DNA of 64,000 bases. It comes from Strigamia acuminata (taxonomy: Eukaryota; Arthropoda; Chilopoda; Geophilomorpha; Linotaeniidae). Under the pieces are notes generated by a model. That model was not told where the DNA came from. It did no database searches and saw nothing but the letters and a program-made list of their open reading frames with translations. The translations under genes were made by a program, and so were the position numbers. This document shows, in pieces, positions 51,598 to 63,906 of this stretch (positions within the stretch are counted from its first letter, which is position 1; every line of letters begins with the position of its first letter). The stretch is from the NCBI GenBank assembly GCA_949358305.1, contig OX442314.1:18159060-18223059 (forward strand), given 5' to 3'.

Positions 51598-51837
51598 TTT
51601 TTAGTAACGACAATCGGAAAGCGCTCTTGGTTAATTTATCCGTCGCAAGACGGCGATGGTGTATAAAATACGAAAATTAGAAATTGATCAATTTTTATCG
51701 AAATTCTAAACGCAAAAATGCATTTCAATCTAATTAAAATTTTTATTGGGTTTCCAATAATGAATCAAATCTCCTCTTCATTGAATTTTTTAAAATTTAA
51801 ATGTTATGAATATTCCTCCAAATGATGCTGCTGTGCC
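51598..51837. promoter_or_regulatory. Bidirectional promoter, ING / NEURL4
   Basis: 240 bp between divergent ATGs. A GC-richer patch (GTCGCAAGACGGCGATGG, ~51639-51656) lies near the ING side. On the NEURL4 side two short upstream ATGs (51801 and 51806) precede the coding ATG at 51838; the second opens a 22-codon frame that overlaps the true start and could dampen translation. Confidence 0.55.
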
Positions 51838-54800
51838 ATGGCCGTCATGTTTCACCATCGGACTGGGGCCTTAGTTACTTTATCAAATAATAACTGTACT
51901 GCACAAAGAAACCATCCGGCGCAAGAGTTCAATAATGGATTAGTATTAAGCGTGGAACCTCTGAAAGACAATTTACTATTTGAAGTCCGCCTCGATAAAA
52001 AAGTGAGTTATTGGAATGATGAGATGACATGGGGGTAATGCGGCGATTATGTTCTCTATTTTTAACATTTAAATGCAGATTAATCCGTAATTATATGGCA
52101 ATTAAATTGATTTCTGGAACAGTTTTTTTTTAGACCAGTTAATTTTTATGTGCTTTCTATTTTCTGATAGATAAATTCATGGAGTGGGTCTATCGAAATT
52201 GGAGTGACAACTTCAGACCCGAATATTTTGGATTTTCCATCGAGTGCAACAGATTTAAGAGACGGGTCGTGGATTATGTCCGGCAGTTCGGTTTTATGCG
52301 ATGGTCGGTCTATAATTGAGGAATATGGCTATGATTTGGATAAACTACAGGAGGATGACAGGGTAGGAGTTATGAGAACTAGTCAAGTAAGTATGAGATT
52401 TATTATTTTGATTTTTTTTTTAAAATTATTTATTTATTTATTTGATTTTTTTTCAGGGAGATTTAGTATTTTTTGTAAATGGTGTAAGTCAAGGAATTGC
52501 TGCTTCGAACATTCCTCCTACAGTGTTTGCTGTAATTGATATGTATGGGAAATGTGCACAAGTTACATCGGTGAATTCTGGAATTGAATCGAGTAAGTTT
52601 TAAAATGCTAAACGAAAAAATTCTAAGGGAATTTTGAAACCATTTGCATTTAAAAACAATGCAGTTTGGGTTTTCCATTTAAAAAAACAATTAATTTATT
52701 AAAACATTCAAAAAGGCAATTTTTTTCAACCAATTATTGATGGAACAAATTGACCTACTTTTTTAAATCAACATCTTGGCAGTCATTTTGCTCGTTTTCC
52801 CAAGTGTTTGGAATGTTAAACTTTGTTTTCCTGGTTAAGTAATATAATTATAATGGAATCAAAATGCAAACTCTTGATTTGAATTGATTTTTTTGTTTTC
52901 TTTTAGGACTTTTAAGTAATGAAATAGTGAACGAAAACACAGTTGCATCTTCAAATTTAAACCACATTGCCAATAATATAAGTAGCAATGCAGACAGACT
53001 TAGATTTCACGATCATTGTGGATCTCTAATTAAGTTGTCGGAAAGAAATCGCACTGCTGAACGAAGGCGGCCACTAGACGAATTTAATAACGGCGTTGTC
53101 ATGACCCATCGTTCGTTAAGAGACAACGAATTATTCGAAGTACGGACGGTTATTTATTATTAATAAATTAACCCTAGTGAAGAAAATTAAGGGTATTGTC
53201 TTGTAATCAGATTCGAATTGATCGCCTTGTCGACAAGTGGTCAGGGTCCATCGAGGTTGGCATCACCACCCATAATCCCGCCACACTCGAATTTCCTGCC
53301 ACAATGACGAATATGCGATCAGGTACTCAGCAAGAGGGTGAAGGTTTTTTTAACGGTATAGTGCTTACATTACGAGATCTATATGTTGTGTTTTACATTG
53401 ATGTAATCTGTTTGTCGTCTTTTACATTGATGTAATCTGTTTGTCGTCTTTTACATTGATGTAATCTGTTTGTCGTCTTTTACATTGATGTAATCTGTGT
53501 GTCGTGTTTTCTGATCAATATTTGGTGTTTTTGATGGTTTATTTTTAATTTTTAATTAATTTTTAATTAATTTTTAACTTTTTTAAACCTGCAGGTACGA
53601 TTATGATGAGTGGATGTGGAATTTTAACAAATGGAAAAGGAACTCGGAGAGAATACGGAGAATATAATTTGGATGAATTAGTGGTAAATTTGTGTAATAT
53701 TTTGTTTAAAATCTTTTTTTTTTCAAATGTTTTTATTTGATTTTAGGAAGGTGATAAAATCGGTTTGATGCGAAAGTCCAATGGAAATCTCCATTATTAC
53801 ATCAATAATGTGGATCAAGGTGTTGCAGCAGTAATGGTTCCCCAAACTGTTTACGGAGTTGTTGATTTGTATGGAATGACTATACAAGTGACTATAGTAA
53901 ATCCAGATGAGGAAAGTATCGATCACGATTTGATAAATAGGCACAATAACAACACATTTCTTCGTGATTTTGAGCTACTTAATGGATTAAATGGTAAATA
54001 GATGGTTTCTAAATGTTTTTATTTGTTTAATTTGATTGTTTTTAAATGATAGATGATGCTATTGACAACGAAGCTGATAGACTACTGTTTCATCCTCGAT
54101 GTGGCAATCACGCAACAGTTCTGTGTGGTGGTAGAACTGCTTATCGACCAAAGTGAGACATTTTGCCTTTTATTTAATCCTCATTTCGATCGTGACGATT
54201 TTTGTTCTCTTTCAGTGCAATAGAGGATTTTAATAATGCAGTTGTACTTACAAACCGCCCTTTGCACACTAACGAACTTTTCGAAGTGGTATTAGAAAAT
54301 GTTGTGTCAAAGTGGGCCGGCTCCATCGAAATAGGAGTCACCACACATTCGCCACTCGAATTGGAATTTCCCGCAACCATGACAAACGTCCGATCAGGTA
54401 CTTGGATGATGACGGGAAATGGCATAATGCACAATGGGACAACAATTATTGATGAATATGGGCAAAGTTTGGACCGATTAAAAGTAATGCCTAGGACTAT
54501 ATGCTAATCATCTGTTGAATTCTGATAAAACTTTTATTTCGTTCAGGTTAGAGACCGAGTTGGAGTTATTCGGAAAGACAATGGAACGTTGCATTTTTAT
54601 GTCAATGGAATTGATCAAGGATCAGCCGCATCCAATGTTCCCGAACGAGTATACGGGGTCATAGATTTGTATGGGCAAGCGGCTCAAGCTACATTGCTGG
54701 ACGAAAGAGGTGAATAAACATTAAAAGTTTGATTGTGAATCATTTTAAAACATTTTTTTTTTGCAGATTTACCTTTATCTTTGCCATCCAATGCATTATC

Positions 54801-57800
54801 TTCAACGTCTGTAAACGAGTTACGTTTTCATCATTTACACGGCCGAAATATTAGAATCAGTCTAGATGGTTTGACAGCGTCAAGACCGAACGCTTACGGA
54901 GAATTTAACGACTCGATTGTAATGAGCAATCGCCCTCTACAGGATGATCAAGTCTTTGAAGTAATCATTGAAAAAATGGTTGACCGGTGGTCAGGATCAA
55001 TTGAAGCTGGTAAATTTGCATTTAAAATTTAATTTTGAAATTGGTTTTAATTTTTTTTTATTTTTATTAACAGGGGTGACTGCTATTAAGCCAGAAGATC
55101 TGGAGTTTCCAAACACCATGACTGATATTGATTACGATACGTGGATGCTGAGGTAGGATTAGTCTTGTGGGGTTTTCGTTTGGCATTTGTTTGACCTTTG
55201 ATTTTCGTTGTAGCGGTTCCACAGTCATGCAGGATGGAGCGACTGTACGAAACGGGTACAAGTGCGACTTGGACTCGATTGGAACGGGCGCTCGAGTGGG
55301 GATGGCACGACATTCGGATGGAACATTGCATTATTACATCAATGGAGAGGAACAAGGAGTTGCTTGTACCGACATTCCATCCAGTATGATTCGATTTATG
55401 TCAATTCAATTTCGTTGTTTGTTTTTTTATTTTTTGTTTTATGTTTTTATAAAATTTCTTTCAAAGTTGTTTAGTTTAAATTTGATTGATTTTTTCGGTT
55501 ATTTTGTAATGAGGGTAAGTAGTTGTACAATTTTCGGGAGAAAATACAATCTTCCAGAGTTTATGTTATGAGCAACAACTGGTTAAAATAATAATAGAAG
55601 TTTTTATTGTGCATGTTTTTTTTTTTTTTTTTACCGATTTGTAATTCTTATGATCACACGAATTTTTATTTTGTTGCACGAATGTCCAGTTGTTACTTCG
55701 GGATTAGTAGGTTTGTGTTTTTTGGTTGTATTTTCTCTATAGACATATACGCCGTGATCGATTTGTACGGTCAGTGTGCCCAAGTGTCCATAGTTCCTTC
55801 ATCCTGTGGTGGCCTCGTGCAGAGTGAGTTAAATGCCGCGATATCTTGCCCTAGTTCCCAGGCACAAGCACTCACAGCAGGGCGATCAGGTATGAATTGC
55901 TGCTGTGAGTTGGCATATCGGACGTCTTAATTTTTGTTTTTTTTAAATATAGTTTTATTGTTTCATATTTATTTTGATTTCTGTTTTTAGTTTTTGATTT
56001 ATGCTGTAAACGCAAATTTTTCTGTTGTTTTGCTTAAAATTGTTGTTATCTTTTTCAGTTTTTTGTTGTTATTTGAAAAGCTATTGGCTCTAAAAGTAAC
56101 TAGATGTAAATGTGTTTTGTTGTTTTAGTTTATTTATTTATTTATTTATATATAAATGCATTTAATATATTTGGAATGATTTTTCTTTTTTTAATTAAGA
56201 AACAACGCATCAACTTAGTCAGTGCTATGGCAAAAACATCGTACTGCGGGATAACAACAGCACCGCTTGTCGTATTCGCAATTTCAATCATGGTCTTTTA
56301 TTTAGTGCTTTACCTTTAGAAACGGAAGAATTATTCGAGGTATTCTTGTCGAAACGAAAGATTAATCTATATTAATATTATAAACCATTTTCGAGTAACG
56401 CGATTTTTAATTTTGACAGATACGGATAGATCAAATAGCACGCCAGTGGTCAGGTAGTCTTCACATTGGTCTGACCACATTATCCGTGTCAGACACTTTT
56501 TCTATGTCACTTCTTCCAAGCTCTGCATTTGAATTAAACGGCGACACATGGCTGATCGCCGGAAGTCAAGTATTTAAGAATAACATGTTGACTAAGGATA
56601 ATTACGGTCCGTCGTTACATAAACTCGAAGTAAGTTGAGTTATTTCTTTAATTTATAGCTTTTACTCATCCATTTAATTATTTGTTTTAGGTAGGTGATC
56701 AAATAGGCATTAAACGATGTAGTGATTCGACAATGCACATTACCATCAATGGTGAAGATATGGGCTGTGCTGCTAGTTACATTCCAAAAGTAAATTCTTT
56801 AAACGTTTTTCACACAATTTCTAAACGATTGATCACTTAAAACAGAAAATATTTGCTGTGATTGATCTATACGGTGCAGTTGAAGCAGTTTCTGTGACGA
56901 GCCGGTGTAAACAACGCTCAGCAACGTGCAACGACTTAACGAGCAATAGTTGTCAACTGGGTCTAAGCAGTGAAATATGTAGCGCAGATAGCATCGAAGC
57001 CGAAATCAAACCAGTGCATAATAAAGAGCAGACGACTTCGCTGGAGTTTTATAATAGACACGGACGAAATATCCAATTAAGTAATCACAATTTAACTGCC
57101 AGTCGGTCGGCTAGTTACAACCAGGGCATTGTTGTGTGTAGAAATTCTCTAGTTAGAGGACAACTGTTTCAAGTGAGGTCAAGTTAGCTTTTAAATTTGA
57201 CTTAAATTATTACAATTGTATTTTTTTAATTTTAAATATTAGATTAGAATAGAAAGGCTTAATTCGCGGTGGACATCGTCGTTGATTATTGGCGTTGTTG
57301 CGGTGTGTCCCGATATAATAAACTTTCCACTGACAGCGCTCGGTCTGAAGAAGTCGTCTTGGGTGATTTGTAGTGATTGTGTATTTCATAATGGAGTTAA
57401 AGTTCGAGGCCAGTATGGACCAAATTTAGACACGTTACAAATATACCACGTGGTTGGAATTTTAGTTGACACTCAGAATCGACTTCATTTGTACGTAAAT
57501 GGTGTTGATCAAGGCGTGGCCGCGCAGGACATTCCATTACAGTGTTACGCAGTTGCGGATCTTTATGGACAATGTGAACAAATTGTTATTATAAATGGGG
57601 AAGGATCCTCGTACGAGACCGATCATCGAGAAAAGGCTGACATTGATGACGGTGTAAAAGAAAAAATATATCAGCCTATTAGTAATGATCAATTGATTAT
57701 GAAAAATTGCCAATACAAAAATTTATGTCGGAGGTTTAAGGCTGTACTTGGAATTCCAGGTAATAATAGCACGATTTTAATTTAAAGTTTTATTCTGGAA

Positions 57801-58558
57801 TTATTGGATGGGGGGAATAACTTTTGTTTTGTTTTGTAGAAGCTTATTTTCAATGTGAAAATAATTACACCTGTTATTGTGAAATTTGCCATAAAATTCG
57901 GGGAGAGGAGCTGTATCACAAGAAAGGTGAACCGCCTAAAGATTATGCGTTGCCTTTCGGGTGGTGCAAGTTTGTGCTTAAGTGAGTATTTAATCCGAAT
58001 AATGAAATAATAAAATTACAAATTGATGTTATTAGGTCACCGCACAAAGCAGACAATGCAGCTCTTATTGATAAATGGCACGTCGCCTTTCATGGTACAA
58101 AATTAGGGGAAATTAGGAAAATACTCGATTTTGGGGAATTACTTCTTCCGTCTGAAATCGGATTGGGGACCAGCCTTCAAAGTTTGTCACTAAAGAACAA
58201 AGACAAAGACAGCGACGGCGATGGAACTCAGATATACTTCTCGCCCACGATTCGTTATGCTGGTCACGTGATGTTTGCACCAAACCACGAGTAAGAAAAT
58301 TTTTTTTTTTGTTTTTTACTTGTGTTAACGTGTACTAATTTATCTAGATTCACGGATCCGAAAACAAAACGGCTGCTACACACTCACGTTGCTTTTCAAA
58401 TTCTCGTCAGGCCGGGTTCTTATAAAATTGGTCCTCAGCGCATCGGGGCGCGAGAACCCGTTGATATTCATTTCAGCAACAGTGACGTGGAGTGGTTTAC
58501 CAAAGAAAAAGGCGCTACTGTGCTCAATGCTCTTCTCATAAAGATTGATGGTTTTTAA
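51838..58558 (+). CDS. NEURL4: Neuralized-like protein 4, six NHR domains
   Basis: Large scaffold protein; in vertebrates NEURL4 partners HERC2 and CP110 at centrosomes. Exons: 51838-52002, 52171-52386, 52457-52592, 52928-53139, 53211-53322, 53595-53683, 53747-53993, 54053-54152, 54216-54483, 54547-54709, 54767-55009, 55074-55152, 55214-55383, 55743-55889, 56200-56339, 56420-56629, 56691-56789, 56846-57172, 57243-57759, 57840-57981, 58036-58290, 58348-58558. This gives 1415 residues. Six Neuralized homology repeats recur, each with an FNNGVV-type strand, [12 protein letters not shown], a LHYYINxxDQGVAA strand and VIDLYG. The last ~250 residues (C-x2-C cluster in [12 protein letters not shown], then [13 protein letters not shown]) form the NEURL4-specific C-terminus. 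The acceptor of exon 4 is uncertain: the first AG (52906) gives a stop, so I used AG 52927. Poly(A) signal at 58596-58601. Confidence 0.95.
53391..53506 (+). repeat. 29-bp minisatellite in a NEURL4 intron
   Basis: Four tandem copies of a 29-bp unit beginning TTTTACATTGATGTAATCTG. The first three are nearly identical and the fourth has GTGTGTCGTGT changes. The core ACATTGATGT is an imperfect palindrome. It lies in the intron between exons 53211-53322 and 53595-53683, so length change should not affect the protein. Confidence 0.85.
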
Positions 58559-58936
58559 GATATTTTTGCCATACATTTCCCCGTCCTTATCTCAAAATAA
58601 ACCATCGATAGTCTATAAAATAGATCTAATTTTCACTTGTACAGAATATAGGTGCACATTTTTTTATAAGATTTCAATTGTGGAGTTATTTGAACTGTAA
58701 ATATTGAAATGAGGATTACTATTAATGTTTTTAATAATATTTTCTTGTATAGAATACATACTGTGAAATGTACATGAGAGTTAACTAGAGTTTTCTACAT
58801 ATTTTGAGATCGATAAACTATTTGGGTAACTTAACACGCATCCATTTTTTGATTTTATTGTATAAAATTTTTATTTCTTCCTTTTTTCCTTCTTTTGACA
58901 TTGTTTTACATTGTAACATTTTGCTAGTTAAGGAAA
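58559..58936. other. Convergent 3' flanks (NEURL4 / M13 gene)
   Basis: About 380 bp between stop codons. It holds the NEURL4 poly(A) signal (AATAAA, 58596-58601) and AT-rich DNA. No coding signal is seen. Confidence 0.55.
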
Positions 58937-60015
58937 TTACCATAAATCGCAAGAGTTGATTCTTTTCATTGAACACTTTTCCGGACAGTTGAAGGCTTTA
59001 CTGAATTCAGCCATATTAGATAAGGGTCCATTGACGCTTCAAGTTTTAAAAATCGATATAACAATATGCAACTAACTCAAAAATGTGTTCAAACGTTTTA
59101 AAAATTTAATACTTGCAGGATATTTGGCGGGCTTTCCTTTTCATAAGACATGAAGTATTGAATGATGAGTGGATTATCATTTGCACAATACATCTACAGC
59201 GTAGAGTTTTTCATTTATACAAAATTCATGTTAGTTTTCCGAAAAATCCGACCACAATTCTCGAGATATTTGTGAATTTTTTTGCTCATTGCACTTGTTT
59301 TCACGCATGTCGAGAGAATTGTGACAGGAAAATGATATAAAAATTTACCAACCATTGCAAAACTCAGGAAAAACAGTTGTTCTTGTGAAAATGATACAAA
59401 AGCTAATTTGCTTTTAGAGCCTTCATCTTGTTGCTTGTTTGTTATCCAACTTTTATATGCCTGAAACAATTTTTTTCTGTCACGGGTCGAATCTGGTTAT
59501 ACAAACTTAACCCGGGAATTAATTTTAGCTTGAAATGAAACCATTTGTACGAATTTTGGAATACTCAAAATAAACTTTTTTTTAAAAGTGTTTTCAGTTG
59601 GTCGTAAGTCGTAACGAGGTTTGACCCGTATTTTCTCTTATTAAAATGTTTAAATTTCTATTTCTTACAATACGGTATTCCCTTTTGTTTACCTGGTATG
59701 CCAATTTAAGGCCTCCTTCATTCGCAATATTACTGTTAAGTGTTCGTCCTCCAAAATTACGCTAATGAAAAATGTATTTATTTAGAATTAGTACATAAAA
59801 ATTTATGTAGATTAACTTACACATTGTTTACCACGACAATATTCGTTGTACTGATTAACTAAGCAGTTTGACAGTTTTTTATAAATTTCATTTACTTCTG
59901 CAACCCAGCCAGAACTGTTATATTTTCCGTTTTCATCAAATTTTTGACCTATAAATAACGAACATCAGAAGTAAATATTAATTCTAATGTGTTGTTGTTT
60001 TTCTTGTTGACATTA

Positions 60016-60134
60016 AGGGGCGAATTTATAGTCTGTAGGGCCTCTTGAAAAAAAAAATTGAAAAAATTTATTTATTTTTATTTATTTTTATTTTTATATT
60101 CGGGGCCCCTGAGAACATATTAAATCCGCCTCTG
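60016..60134. mobile_element. Possible short MITE relic in an M13 intron
   Basis: AGGGGCGAATTTATA near 60016 and, inverted, TTAAATCCGCCTCTG near 60120-60134 look like degenerate terminal repeats around a 60-bp AT-rich core with GGGCCTCTTG and CGGGGCCCCTG. The style resembles non-autonomous hAT ends, and also the CAGGGCCGGATTTAC fragment near 726. No clear target duplication was seen. Confidence 0.35.
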
Positions 60135-60544
60135 TTCCTGTTTGGCTTGCGTACCGTTTAATGAAAACATATTTAGTAAAGCGGTGCTGAAGAGTGTTCC
60201 CAGAGCTCCGAAATTGCTCGCGCTGAAGATGAAGAGATTCGTAACAGTTGCAAATAAGAATTTAAAACATTTTCTTATTACCTACTTTGTGTTGGACTGA
60301 AAAATGGTGGTTGTGTAATACCGGTCAGAACCTCTATAAATAATTCTAAATGAAATTTTAACAAAAAGCAATGAGAGAAATTACTTACGGATACTGTTTG
60401 TTAAAAAATCTGGCCGTACGCTCGTGTCGTACAATGTATTGAATGGACTAAAGAAAAGAAAAGAAACTTCACTGGTAATTTCCTATTTGTAATAATTCAA
60501 ATTTCGCGCACATTTTTGATTGGCTTATAGAGTGACGTGATTTG

Positions 60545-60657
60545 GATTTTGTCACATATCACGTGATGAGCATTGTGCAGCGTAGCGGAGGCCGTGGCGG
60601 CCATTTTAAAGCTGTTAGCGTGGTTTGGTTACATTACATGGTAAAGTTACGTAAGTA

Positions 60658-60717
<60 letters not shown>
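60545..60717 (+). promoter_or_regulatory. Promoter-like GC patch and (AAT)n microsatellite inside the M13 gene
   Basis: Within the intron 60448-60790, a short GC-richer patch carries ATCACGTGAT, GCGGAGGCCGTGGCGGCC and CCATTTT (YY1-like on the minus strand). A plus-strand ATG followed by a GTAAGT comes next at about 60638-60655, then a run of about 20 AAT units (60659-60717). It resembles a housekeeping promoter with a first splice donor on the plus strand, but I find no clear downstream gene. Confidence 0.35.
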
Positions 60718-60719
<2 letters not shown>

Positions 60720-63350
60720 GGACATAAAATTGCGAGTATTAGTCACAATTACAAGCAACATAATTGACTGGTTTTACTTTTATATCTTACTCATAGATCA
60801 TAGATGGATCTTCGAGGGCTCGCAATTTCAACCTGGTCTCAATTTTTTTGCATTCCAGCAGGTTCGCCACAAATGTGTCTTTGCTGGATATCTTAAGGTA
60901 GATCAATTTTTTTTCTTTCAAAAACCATTGAAAATTATGTTGGGTTTCCCTACCGATCTTTCTAATGTAAGTTCGTCATAAGTAATTGATGTCATACCAA
61001 AGCTCCTATGTACGTTCTCAGCCTAGGCATTAATGCATTAATAAAAATAATTAAAATGCATTAATATATGCATTAAAATACATGTTTTCTTACTTTTTTT
61101 TTGAAAAATAATTTGGAGTCTCTGCTCAACCAATTCCATGAATCAATTCGTTCAATTAATGTGTGTACTATATGACTGGTAAATTCTGAAGTCTACAAAT
61201 ATATATTATACAATATATTCGTATATTATAAGTCTATAAGTTTGTCTGATGTTTGTTTTATGAGGAAAACTTACGGCATCTATCGCGTCTTTCCCGATGT
61301 AGTAATCTACATAGGCTTGATGCACCGTATGTGGAAAACAAGCAGTAACAGCTTCTATGCATTTTTCCCACCTTTGCAGTTTTTATTTTAGTTTTAAACC
61401 TACAATGATTTAAATTGAATTTAAAAATTCATACCTAGGAATTTTATCAGCCGATGAAATTATTTCATTTGAATTTGTCCATCTTTTATAGTAAACATGA
61501 TGATTTTCTGGGTTTGCTTTATCATTTATTCCTGCCAAAGCTCTATTGGTGCCCCACAAAAAAGGCTCAATTGCATTCCAAACCAACAAGTTTAGAACAG
61601 TCCTGAAATAATTTATTTATAAGATAATTTTAAATTTCAAATTTCATTTTAGCTTTCCTTGGTGGAGTGCTTTGTAACAAATTTCCAAGATGGATAATGT
61701 ATTTTTTGTTAATGACAAGGATGATTTCATCAGGAGAAAAAACTTTACCATCAAACATGATTTGAAGTAGCAGAGTAAAATTTATCTGTAATTAATCATT
61801 GTAGAAAACAACATGTACTTGTATCTCTTTAGTTAGAACACACACATTTGAAATTGTATTTAAGGTGGATAGTTTAACGTGTTCTTGCCTTCCTGACTCT
61901 GCATCTCTGTTTCCAATTTTTCTAACCCATGTCTATTGAATTGAGATGTCAATGAAATCTAGGTACAAACTAACAATTCAATTTTTCACTTAATTTTAAT
62001 AGTGCTTCTCTGAATTTCAGCATTTCTTCAATATCTTCAATAACATCTCTGTCGTTTGGGTGGCCATGAATTTGATCAATAGCAAATGAAATAAATTTCC
62101 TTAAATTTTCCTTGTCTTTTTCCAGAGTTGGTCCGTGGTCATATCTGTGAATTCTTTCGATAAGATTTACTTTTTTCTCTCTCACCTAAATTTAACCAGG
62201 GGGAATTAGTTGGGTGCAATTGATAATTGCCAAAATTTATTTACCAATAAGTGGTGATTGTGAGGAGGATACAATGATCTCTTTACATTGACGGTAAAAA
62301 TTCCATCAGACAAACCGAGTTTATTAATCACACCCATCAGCTGGATTACGCTAATAAAGTCAATACTATCACTGTCATACTGGTTTTGCGATTGAATAAT
62401 TGGCCAATGGAATTGATTCACAATTGCTATCAAATACTTCAACCCAGAATCCTTTTCAGACTCTGCAAAGCAAATATGTGGATGCAAATTGAATTAGTAG
62501 GCGCAATCATAAAGTAATTTAGACTAAGCAGCGTTTTCCAGTCGCAGTGGGCATGCGCACAACATTTAAGCTTAATATTTTAATTTACCCCAGTTCTGCG
62601 TGCATATTTGATACATTTTTCTAGCATTTTCAAAAACAATTCTGATGCTCTCTTTAGTTATGAAAGAAGTGTTTGTGAGCAATTCTAAAAATCCATGTAA
62701 TAATTTGATTAATGCAAATTTGAAAGGGAAATAATGGCTAAATGGCCTTACCTTTTGTGTTATTTTTTATAACTCTGCTCTGCTTCCACGTTTTACTGCC
62801 GTATAAAGGGATTCCACCAAACCACCAAGCACAAGAATATTTATAGAAATCAGTACATGGACTCAGATGGGTGGGAGCAGGTTGTAAAAGATGGCTGTCT
62901 ATTTTTTAATGTCCGATATGGATTAAAGCTTTTTAAATTTATTGGTACGATAAACTTACACAAAATAACGAATATGACAGTTGCCAATCCTACAAGAGTA
63001 GCAACTCCAATACCCAAGAGTAACATGGTGCTTTGTCGCCTGAAAAGTCAAATGTCAGGTGTTAGAATGATTGGATAGAAAATCCGAAGTAGATTTACCC
63101 AGCAAGTCGAGTTCCAGTAGAAAGCATGGTGAATTAGTGATGGTTAGTTCTTTTGTGTGAACAATGAATGTAGCTGTATTGTTATTTACACGAAGCATTT
63201 TTGTCTATGACAATTTGAATAAATTTTGCTAATAATCGATTTCAATTTAATGGATTTATTAACATTTATTTACAGATGTTATTAGAAAAAAAAGATTGAA
63301 ATTTATTCGTTTATTATTATTGTTTGGTTAATTATTAATTATTTTTATTT

Positions 63351-63906
63351 TTACCATATCTTGCATTTGGTTTTGTCGCTTGAAGGACAATTGAATGCTC
63401 TGCTGAATTCTTCAAAGTTTGCCAATGATCCAAGTACACTTAAAATAGAATTTATTGCGGTTATATTTTGATTTTTAATGTACATTTAGTATTTTTTTTG
63501 GTAACCAAATATTAAATTGCTATTATTTGTCAAATACATACCGAAATTTTGGAGGACTGTGGTCTCCTTTAAGTACTACATATTCTAAATATTTTGAATA
63601 TGAGTACTTGATGCACCAATACTAGGAATTAAAATGTATTAGTATTAGTATTTAAAAATTCCAAATTATTTTTATTGGGGGAAACGAACTTGCGAAAAAC
63701 TGATGAAAAATATCTGTTCAGGTGTAAAATCACGTAAAAGATCTGGCATTTTTTCTGGACCATTTAGTCGACTCCATTTTTGATAAGCCTTGATTATAAA
63801 GAGTTAAGGATTTCGACTACAAGTATTACCACTACCTTACCCAGAATGCTTGTTGAACTCCACCATTGTCTGCTATGTTTTCACTTGCAGTAATCGAACC
63901 GTTTAT
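63351..63906 (-). CDS. Second M13 metallopeptidase (neprilysin family), 3' end only
   Basis: Four terminal exons (63841-63906, 63690-63788, 63542-63621, 63351-63438) join in frame; the gene continues beyond the window. It encodes ITASENIADNGGVQQAF with the intact ENxxD zinc-ligand motif, then QKWSRLNGPEKMPDLL, FTPEQIFFISFSQYWC, GDHSPPKFRVLGSLANFEEF, and the typical C-terminus RAFNCP...KCKIW. Neprilysin-family enzymes are cell-surface zinc endopeptidases that cleave peptides. Unlike its downstream neighbour, this copy looks catalytically competent as far as can be seen; the HExxH exon lies outside the window. It is arranged head-to-tail with the dead copy, stop-to-ATG distance about 220 bp, so the pair is a tandem duplication. 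Confidence 0.92.

Larger units (their letters stand above)
58937..63127 (-). pseudogene. M13 neprilysin-like gene, catalytic residues lost, splice irregularities
   Basis: Type II membrane protein of the neprilysin/ECE family. Traced exons: 63099-63127, 62960-63039, 62752-62898, 62589-62684, 62245-62462, ~61975-62185, ~61846-61927, 61658-61785, 61435-61602, 61275-61371, 61094-61192, 60791-60957, 60389-60447, 60282-60333, 60155-60222, 59821-59948, 59693-59761, 59353-59460, 59113-59193, 58937-59036. Family landmarks: anchor GIGVATLVGLATVIFVIL, PCTDFYKYSCAWW, LTGITQPPFF, GQKFDENGKY, GPLSNMAEFSKAFNCP, end CDLW. Where active enzymes have HExxH, this one reads GALGTLFSTALLNMFS. ENxxD is replaced by SNIAN, so it cannot bind zinc normally. 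Three junctions are irregular: 61975/61927 (phase), 61658 (GA instead of GT donor) and 59113/59036 (phase). It could be a decaying pseudogene, a NEPL-type dead protease with odd splicing, or contain sequence errors. Confidence 0.7.

Noticed and set aside
60730-60981. Plus-strand frame containing LKIMLGFPTDLSN, first taken for an M13 fragment
   Set aside because: The minus strand of the same DNA fits the M13 gene in phase (IGRETQHNFQWFLKE...RALEDPSMIYE); the plus-strand likeness is coincidental.
60957-61094. Suspected frameshift at the poly(A) tract ending an M13 exon
   Set aside because: Using the acceptor AAAG four bases further (exon start 60957) restores the phase without any indel.
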